From NCBI RefSeq assembly GCF_018882085.1, contig NZ_JACVPB010000014.1:1-50822 (forward strand): DNA of 50,822 bases. Reading direction: 5' to 3'. The stretch comes from Polynucleobacter sp. AP-Reno-20A-A9 (GTDB taxonomy: Bacteria; Pseudomonadota; Gammaproteobacteria; Burkholderiales; Burkholderiaceae). Below the pieces are notes generated by a model, which was given only the letters and a program-made list of their open reading frames with translations, did no database searches and was not told where the DNA came from. Below, piece by piece: positions 47,310-50,822 of this stretch; within the stretch, counting starts at the first letter, position 1; the number at the start of each line of letters is the position of its first letter. Both the position numbers and the translations under genes were made by a program.

Positions 47310-49892
47310 ATGCCGAATACCAAGACCAAAAAACCAGCTCCCAAAGCGAAAGCTCCAGCTAAGCCAGTAAAAGCTGCTGCAAAACCAGCGGCTAAAGCAA
47401 AAACTCCCGCAAAGCCAGTGAAGGCTGCGGCCAAACCAGTTGCTAAAGCGAAGACTCCGGCAAAGCCGGCTCCAAAAGCGAAAGCTCCAGCTAAACCAGT
47501 AAAAGCTGCTGCTAAGCCAGCACCTAAAGCTAAAGCGCCGACTAAGCCGGCTCCAAAAGCGAAAGCTCCAGCTAAACCAGTAAAGGCTGCTGCAAAGCCT
47601 GCATCTAAGGCCCCAGCCAAGACTCCAGCAAAACCGACAAAAGCTGCTGCTAAGCCAGCAGCAAAAGTACCAACAAAGGTACCTGCCAAGCCAGTTGCCA
47701 AAGCACCTGCGAAAGTAGCCAAGGTAGAAGTCAAAGTTGAGCCAGTAAAAAAAGGTAAAGCTGCGCCTGTATCTAAACCTGAACTAGTTAAAGTGGTGAA
47801 GGAAGTAAAAGAAGCTAAAGAAACCAAAGGTAAAAAAGCTACGGTTGCTGAAGTAGAAGTTCCAGCTGCCGATGAGGAAAAAAAGCGCGGCCGTAAAGCG
47901 AAAGCGGATGCCCCTGCAGAAAATGCAGAGCCAGTATTGACGGATCGTCAAAAAGCCCGTGAGCGTAAAGCTAAAGAAAAAGCGCTCTTAAAAGAATTCG
48001 CAGCACAGCAGTTAGGCACCGAAGAGCAACAAGAGTTACGTCGTGCTCGCTTAAAAACTTTGATCAAGATGGGTATGTCCAAGGGTTACTTAACCCATGG
48101 CGAGATGAATGACGTGATGTCTGATGAGTTGTCTGATGCCGATGCATTAGAGACTTTGATCAGCTTGCTCAATGACATTGGCATTACTGTTTACGAACAA
48201 GCACCCGATGCTGAAACCTTAATCCTTTCTGACAACACAGAAGCTGCAGCTTCCGAAGAAGAGGCTGAAGAAAAGGCTGAAGCAGCCCTTTCTACTGTGG
48301 ATTCAGAGTTTGGTCGCACAACCGATCCAGTACGTATGTATATGCGTGAGATGGGTACCGTAGATTTGCTGACTCGCGAAGGCGAGATCGTGATTGCGAA
48401 GAAGATTGAAGCTGGCCTCAAAGATATGGTGATGGCTTTGGCTGCTTGCCCTGTCACTATTGCTGAAATTCTAAGCAACGTAGACAAGATTGCTAGTGGC
48501 GAGATGGAGATTGACCAGTTTGTTGATGGCTTGGTTGATCCTAATGCAGAAGATATTAAGCTTGGACCTGAAGAGCCAGAAATTGACCCAGATGCCGAAG
48601 AAGGCGATGAAGAGGGCGGTGAAGACGAAGGCGGCGGCGGTGGTGGCGGTGCTGCAACTGCGAATGCCAAGCAACTAGAAGAGTTAAAGCAGATTTCTTT
48701 AGAGAAGTTTTCGATCGTACGCACACAAGCTGACAAGATGCGTCGTGCTTTCGATAAAGATGGCTACAACTGCCCAGCCTACATCAAGGCGCAGGACGGG
48801 ATTCGTGCTGAATTGCTTGGTTTCCGCTTAACAGCAAAGAGTGTTGAGAAGTTATGCGACACCATGCGCTCACAAGTGGATCAGGTTTGGAAGCTAGAGC
48901 GTGGCATTGTTAGCTTGTTGGTAGACAAAGTTGGCGTCAATCGCGGTGAAGTATTAAAAGACTTCCCTAAGATGTCCATGAATTTGACTTGGACTGAAAA
49001 GCTGCTCAAAGAGAACAAGCCTTACAGTGCGCTCTTGCAACGTAACGTTCCAGCAATTCAAGAATTGCAGCAGAAATTAATTGATATTCAGAAGAATGTC
49101 GTTATTCCACTTCCAGAGTTAAAAGAAGTAAACAAGCAAATGATCGCTGGCGAGAAGCGTGCCCGCGAAGCAAAACGTGAGATGACAGTGGCCAACTTAC
49201 GTTTGGTAATTTCGATTGCTAAGAAATACACCAACCGTGGTTTGCAGTTCTTGGACCTGATTCAAGAAGGTAATATCGGTTTGATGAAGGCGGTAGATAA
49301 GTTTGAATACCGTCGTGGCTATAAGTTCTCTACCTATGCAACATGGTGGATTCGTCAGGCCATTACTCGTTCGATTGCTGACCAAGCCCGTACGATCCGT
49401 ATTCCAGTTCATATGATTGAGACAATCAACAAGATGAACCGTATCAGCCGTCAGATCTTGCAAGAAACTGGTCATGAGCCAGATGCTGCAACTTTGGCGC
49501 TGAAGATGGAGATTCCTGAAGACAAGATTCGCAAAATCATGAAGATTGCTAAGGAGCCTATCTCTATGGAGACTCCAATCGGCGATGATGCAGACTCTAA
49601 TTTGGGTGACTTCATTGAGGATAACAACACATTAGCCCCGGCTGAAGCTGCTTTGCATGACTCAATGCGTGACGTAGTCAAGGATGTACTTGATTCATTA
49701 ACACCGCGCGAAGCAAAAGTATTGCGTATGCGTTTTGGTGTTGAGATGAGCACCGATCATACTCTTGAAGAGGTTGGCAAACAGTTCGACGTTACTCGTG
49801 AGCGCATCCGTCAGATCGAAGCGAAGGCACTGAGAAAAATGCGTCATCCAAGCCGAAGCGACAAACTCAAGACCTTCCTCGAGGAAGATTGA
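47310..49892 (+). CDS. rpoD: RNA polymerase housekeeping sigma factor RpoD (sigma-70)
   Basis: 860 residues, against 613 in E. coli. The excess is an N-terminal extension (about 1-240) of repeated Lys-Pro-Ala units. Region 1.1 starts near 245 ([20 protein letters not shown]). Region 1.2 lies around [12 protein letters not shown] non-conserved insert carries acidic residues and a Gly run (about 424-449). Regions 2.1-2.4 (627-703) include [20 protein letters not shown], and the region 4.2 helix-turn-helix has [20 protein letters not shown] (about 826-845). Last gene of the macromolecular-synthesis operon. Confidence 0.97.
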   Translation: MPNTKTKKPAPKAKAPAKPVKAAAKPAAKAKTPAKPVKAAAKPVAKAKTPAKPAPKAKAPAKPVKAAAKPAPKAKAPTKPAPKAKAPAKPVKAAAKPASKAPAKTPAKPTKAAAKPAAKVPTKVPAKPVAKAPAKVAKVEVKVEPVKKGKAAPVSKPELVKVVKEVKEAKETKGKKATVAEVEVPAADEEKKRGRKAKADAPAENAEPVLTDRQKARERKAKEKALLKEFAAQQLGTEEQQELRRARLKTLIKMGMSKGYLTHGEMNDVMSDELSDADALETLISLLNDIGITVYEQAPDAETLILSDNTEAAASEEEAEEKAEAALSTVDSEFGRTTDPVRMYMREMGTVDLLTREGEIVIAKKIEAGLKDMVMALAACPVTIAEILSNVDKIASGEMEIDQFVDGLVDPNAEDIKLGPEEPEIDPDAEEGDEEGGEDEGGGGGGGAATANAKQLEELKQISLEKFSIVRTQADKMRRAFDKDGYNCPAYIKAQDGIRAELLGFRLTAKSVEKLCDTMRSQVDQVWKLERGIVSLLVDKVGVNRGEVLKDFPKMSMNLTWTEKLLKENKPYSALLQRNVPAIQELQQKLIDIQKNVVIPLPELKEVNKQMIAGEKRAREAKREMTVANLRLVISIAKKYTNRGLQFLDLIQEGNIGLMKAVDKFEYRRGYKFSTYATWWIRQAITRSIADQARTIRIPVHMIETINKMNRISRQILQETGHEPDAATLALKMEIPEDKIRKIMKIAKEPISMETPIGDDADSNLGDFIEDNNTLAPAEAALHDSMRDVVKDVLDSLTPREAKVLRMRFGVEMSTDHTLEEVGKQFDVTRERIRQIEAKALRKMRHPSRSDKLKTFLEED
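47316..47740 (+). repeat. Lys-Pro-Ala repeat tract in the 5' end of rpoD
   Basis: About 140 codons are built from variants of [17 protein letters not shown]. At the DNA level, runs such as AAAGCGAAAGCTCCAGCTAA recur nearly unchanged at several places. The array looks like tandem duplication with drift and is likely length-variable between strains. The opposite strand is open as a Gly/Ala-rich frame but is just the mirror of this repeat. Confidence 0.9.
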
Positions 49893-49909
49893 TTGTCTAG
49901 CACTTCGAT

Positions 49910-49942
49910 ATCGTGAGTCCTTTATAAAAAAGGATTCACGAT
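49910..49942. terminator. Long hairpin between rpoD and vapC (no T tract)
   Basis: Arms 49910-49923 and 49929-49942 pair over 14 bp with one G-T wobble around ATAAA. The vapC stop (49924-49922) is inside it. No T run follows on either strand. Placement 18 bases after the rpoD stop suggests a shared end for the two convergent transcripts. Confidence 0.6.
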
Positions 49943-50326
49943 CTGCAGTCTCTTATCAATTACTTGCCGGTGCTGCATATCTTCTGAGTACAGTTTTTCG
50001 CATCCTGCTTGCAAAGCCGCAGCAATAATCATTGAATCATAGTGATGGTATCCATATCGCCTGGACACCATCAATCCAGTTTCAAAAGTATCTATATCAA
50101 GCGATCTTACGTTGAATGTAGACGTAAATAAATCTAAAAATTCATCCAGCTCACTATTAGATATTTTTATTTTTCTAATGCTAGCAGAAGTAAATTCATT
50201 AAGCACCTGAACGCTTATTACGTTCGATTGCTGTAAATTTTTAGTAATCCAGTCTGCTTTTTTAGTATCTGATGATAGTAAATAAAGTAGGGTATTGGTA
50301 TCAAAAAATATCTTCTTAGCGTTCAT
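49922..50326 (-). CDS. vapC: VapC-like PIN-domain toxin ribonuclease
   Basis: 134 residues. The PIN acidic residues are visible: Asp9 in FFDTNTLLYLL, Glu44 in QVLNEFTSA, Asp97 in HHYDSMIIAAAL and Asp116 in SEDMQH. These coordinate Mg or Mn for endoribonuclease activity, typically against tRNA or rRNA. The ATG at 50326 overlaps the antitoxin stop by 11 bp, the normal coupling of VapBC pairs. The module lies between rpoD and an interrupted tRNA gene, so it may be part of accessory DNA. Confidence 0.9.
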   Translation of the reverse strand: MNAKKIFFDTNTLLYLLSSDTKKADWITKNLQQSNVISVQVLNEFTSASIRKIKISNSELDEFLDLFTSTFNVRSLDIDTFETGLMVSRRYGYHHYDSMIIAAALQAGCEKLYSEDMQHRQVIDKRLQIVNPFL

Positions 50327-50546
50327 TCAACTCAGATCTATCAAAGTGAAAATCAGCGGGCATGCGACCACGAAATTTTCTCAAACTTTGAAGCCTATCC
50401 TGCAAGGAAGGTTTCTTCTTAACTTGGAAATGCTTTTTATCCGCAACATGAACCTCAATGTCGTCTCCTTCTTTTAGCTCTAAAAATTCGACCACTTGAG
50501 CTGGTAGACGAATGGCAAGGCTGTTCCCCCATTTTGATACGACCAT
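50316..50546 (-). CDS. vapB: VapB/MazE-like (AbrB-type) antitoxin
   Basis: 76 residues from ATG 50546 (MVVSKWGNSLAIRLPAQVVE). A swapped-hairpin AbrB/SpoVT DNA-binding domain forms the first 45 residues, with the diagnostic WGNSLAIRLP. The basic C-terminal tail (about 46-76) should wrap the toxin. A second ATG at 50555 starts immediately after AAAGGAG, which leaves no spacing; 50546 has that Shine-Dalgarno 9 bases upstream, so it is preferred. The protein likely represses its own operon through the palindrome at 50561-50590. Confidence 0.88.
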   Translation of the reverse strand: MVVSKWGNSLAIRLPAQVVEFLELKEGDDIEVHVADKKHFQVKKKPSLQDRLQSLRKFRGRMPADFHFDRSELNER

Positions 50547-50560
50547 GATTTTCATCTCCT

Positions 50561-50590
50561 TTAGATATACATATAATAATGTATATCTAA
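50561..50590 (-). promoter_or_regulatory. Operator/promoter palindrome of vapBC
   Basis: Perfect 12-bp arms TTAGATATACAT and ATGTATATCTAA are separated by 6 bases. On the minus strand TTGTTG, 17 bases and CATTAT form a plausible promoter whose -10 lies in the palindrome, so VapB binding would block it. The Shine-Dalgarno AAAGGAG follows directly. Confidence 0.7.
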
Positions 50591-50649
50591 ATAAAAACCA
50601 ACAATTCAGCAAGTGCATACCAATCAATCATTTGAAGAGCCCCTTCAAT

Positions 50650-50655
50650 TACAAT
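50650..50655 (+). promoter_or_regulatory. -10 box for the CAU tRNA
   Basis: TACAAT lies 9 bases before the mature tRNA 5' end at 50665, as expected for a tRNA promoter. The same hexamer precedes fkpB and glnS. No clear -35 is seen. Confidence 0.45.
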
Positions 50656-50664
50656 GAGTGCTTA

Positions 50665-50703
50665 GGGCCTATAGCTCAGTTGGTTAGAGCAGAGGACTCA
50701 TAA
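50665..50703 (+). tRNA. 5' half of a CAU-anticodon tRNA (Met or Ile2), interrupted
   Basis: Acceptor strand GGGCCTA, TA, D-stem GCTC, loop AGTTGGTTA, GAGC, A26, anticodon stem GAGGA and loop CTCATAA fit a tRNA exactly up to position 38. The next bases should pair with GAGGA (TCCTC) but read GAAAG, and no T arm or CCA follows within the window. The gene is therefore cut in or after the anticodon loop. C4 and C5 resemble the lysidine tRNA-Ile2 as well as Met, so identity is open. Confidence 0.8.
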
Positions 50704-50822
50704 GAAAGAAGCCCTAGGGGTCTTGTAGTAAAGACCTCAATTGATTCAAGAGGTTAGTGGTGAATTAGGCGGTATAAATTCACTACACACCGCTTACACA
50801 CCGGAGCAAAAACCGAGGTGTG
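50704..50822 (+). other. Foreign sequence filling the tRNA break (element end or intron start)
   Basis: No gene is seen in these 119 bases. There is a GGGGTCTT/AAGACCTC hairpin (50717-50738), a 10-bp stem with one G-T wobble (50757-50766 with 50777-50786), and a 9-base repeat TACACACCG at 50784-50792 and 50795-50803 with an 11-base period. A partial inverted copy GGTGTG ends the window (50817-50822). Repeats of this kind suit integrase arm-binding sites; a group I intron is the alternative. Confidence 0.5.

Noticed and set aside
47303..47827. 174-codon open frame on the minus strand, opposite the rpoD N-terminus, rich in Gly and Ala.
   Set aside because: It is the mirror of the Lys-Pro-Ala repeat; its repetitive composition follows from the sense codons, with no promoter or Shine-Dalgarno.
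48191..48736. 181-codon Ser/Pro-rich minus-strand frame inside rpoD.
   Set aside because: It is a shadow of the acidic and Gly-rich sense sequence, with no start signal.
50704..50822. tmRNA or another small RNA gene in the sequence after the tRNA half.
   Set aside because: The conserved tmRNA ends and tag region are not visible; only hairpins and repeats are seen, so no RNA gene is called.
1..50822. CRISPR array or Cas genes.
   Set aside because: No regularly spaced repeat array and no Cas-like protein was seen; the only tandem repeats are in rpoD, the DUF2782-like signal peptide and the short tRNA-end repeat.

Overview
This window looks like a stretch of a betaproteobacterial chromosome, order Burkholderiales, most likely Polynucleobacter or a close relative. 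The evidence is gene content and order: the divergent tsaD / rpsU-yqeY-dnaG-rpoD block, a sigma-70 with a long Ala/Lys/Pro-rich N-terminus, a BPSS1780-family membrane protein next to thrB and polA, orphan TctA/TctB genes, and a lone glucoseen-reductase-like flavoprotein. Base composition is moderate and genes are packed tightly. This assignment is an inference from gene content; no database search was run.

Layout. 1-127: the right end of an IS3-family insertion sequence (transposase C-terminus plus terminal repeat), then an APC permease. 1629-7626 (minus): ribF-ileS-lspA-coaBC-dut. 7666-11073 (plus): purN, an RsmB-type rRNA methyltransferase and a fatty-acid desaturase, closed by a strong terminator facing rpmB-rpmG. 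11722-17082: radC, the fkpB-ispH pair, an ArgD-like aminotransferase, a 2Fe-2S flavin reductase and an SDR protein. 17063-20899 (minus): glnS and tctBA. 21021-23887 (plus): alaS-tusA. 23978-27783 (minus): valS-galU. 27808-30174: uvrD. 30197-32384 (minus): a DUF2782-like exported protein, thrB and a BPSS1780 protein, divergent from polA. 35330-38996: a Tat-exported dienelactone hydrolase, a ZIP metal transporter, a sulfurtransferase and a Rieske oxygenase. 39159-43105: xseB-ispA-dxs-folE2. 43118-49892: tsaD and the macromolecular-synthesis operon. The right end has a VapBC toxin-antitoxin pair and a CAU tRNA gene broken at its anticodon loop.

Most genes serve core information processing: four aminoacyl-tRNA synthetases (Ile, Gln, Ala, Val), DNA Pol I, primase, UvrD, the housekeeping sigma factor, two rRNA/tRNA modification enzymes and three ribosomal proteins. 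A second theme is isoprenoid synthesis: dxs, ispA and ispH are all present. Accessory material is confined to the two ends: the IS remnant on the left, and VapBC plus the interrupted tRNA on the right.

The most interesting signal is in gene starts. For purN, fkpB, the SDR gene, glnS, alaS, uvrD and polA (weaker for valS and dnaG), a good -10 hexamer (TATAAT, TACAAT, TACGAT, TATATT, GATAAT) sits only 6-7 bases before the start codon and no Shine-Dalgarno is in a usable place. These genes would make leaderless mRNAs. Two divergent pairs (valS/uvrD and ribF/purN) appear to share one near-palindromic -10 read in both directions. Other second-look items are the broken tRNA with integrase-arm-like repeats, a sigma-32-like promoter before rpoD, the repeat-rich RpoD N-terminus, and stop-codon-spanning hairpins without a T tract between convergent genes.
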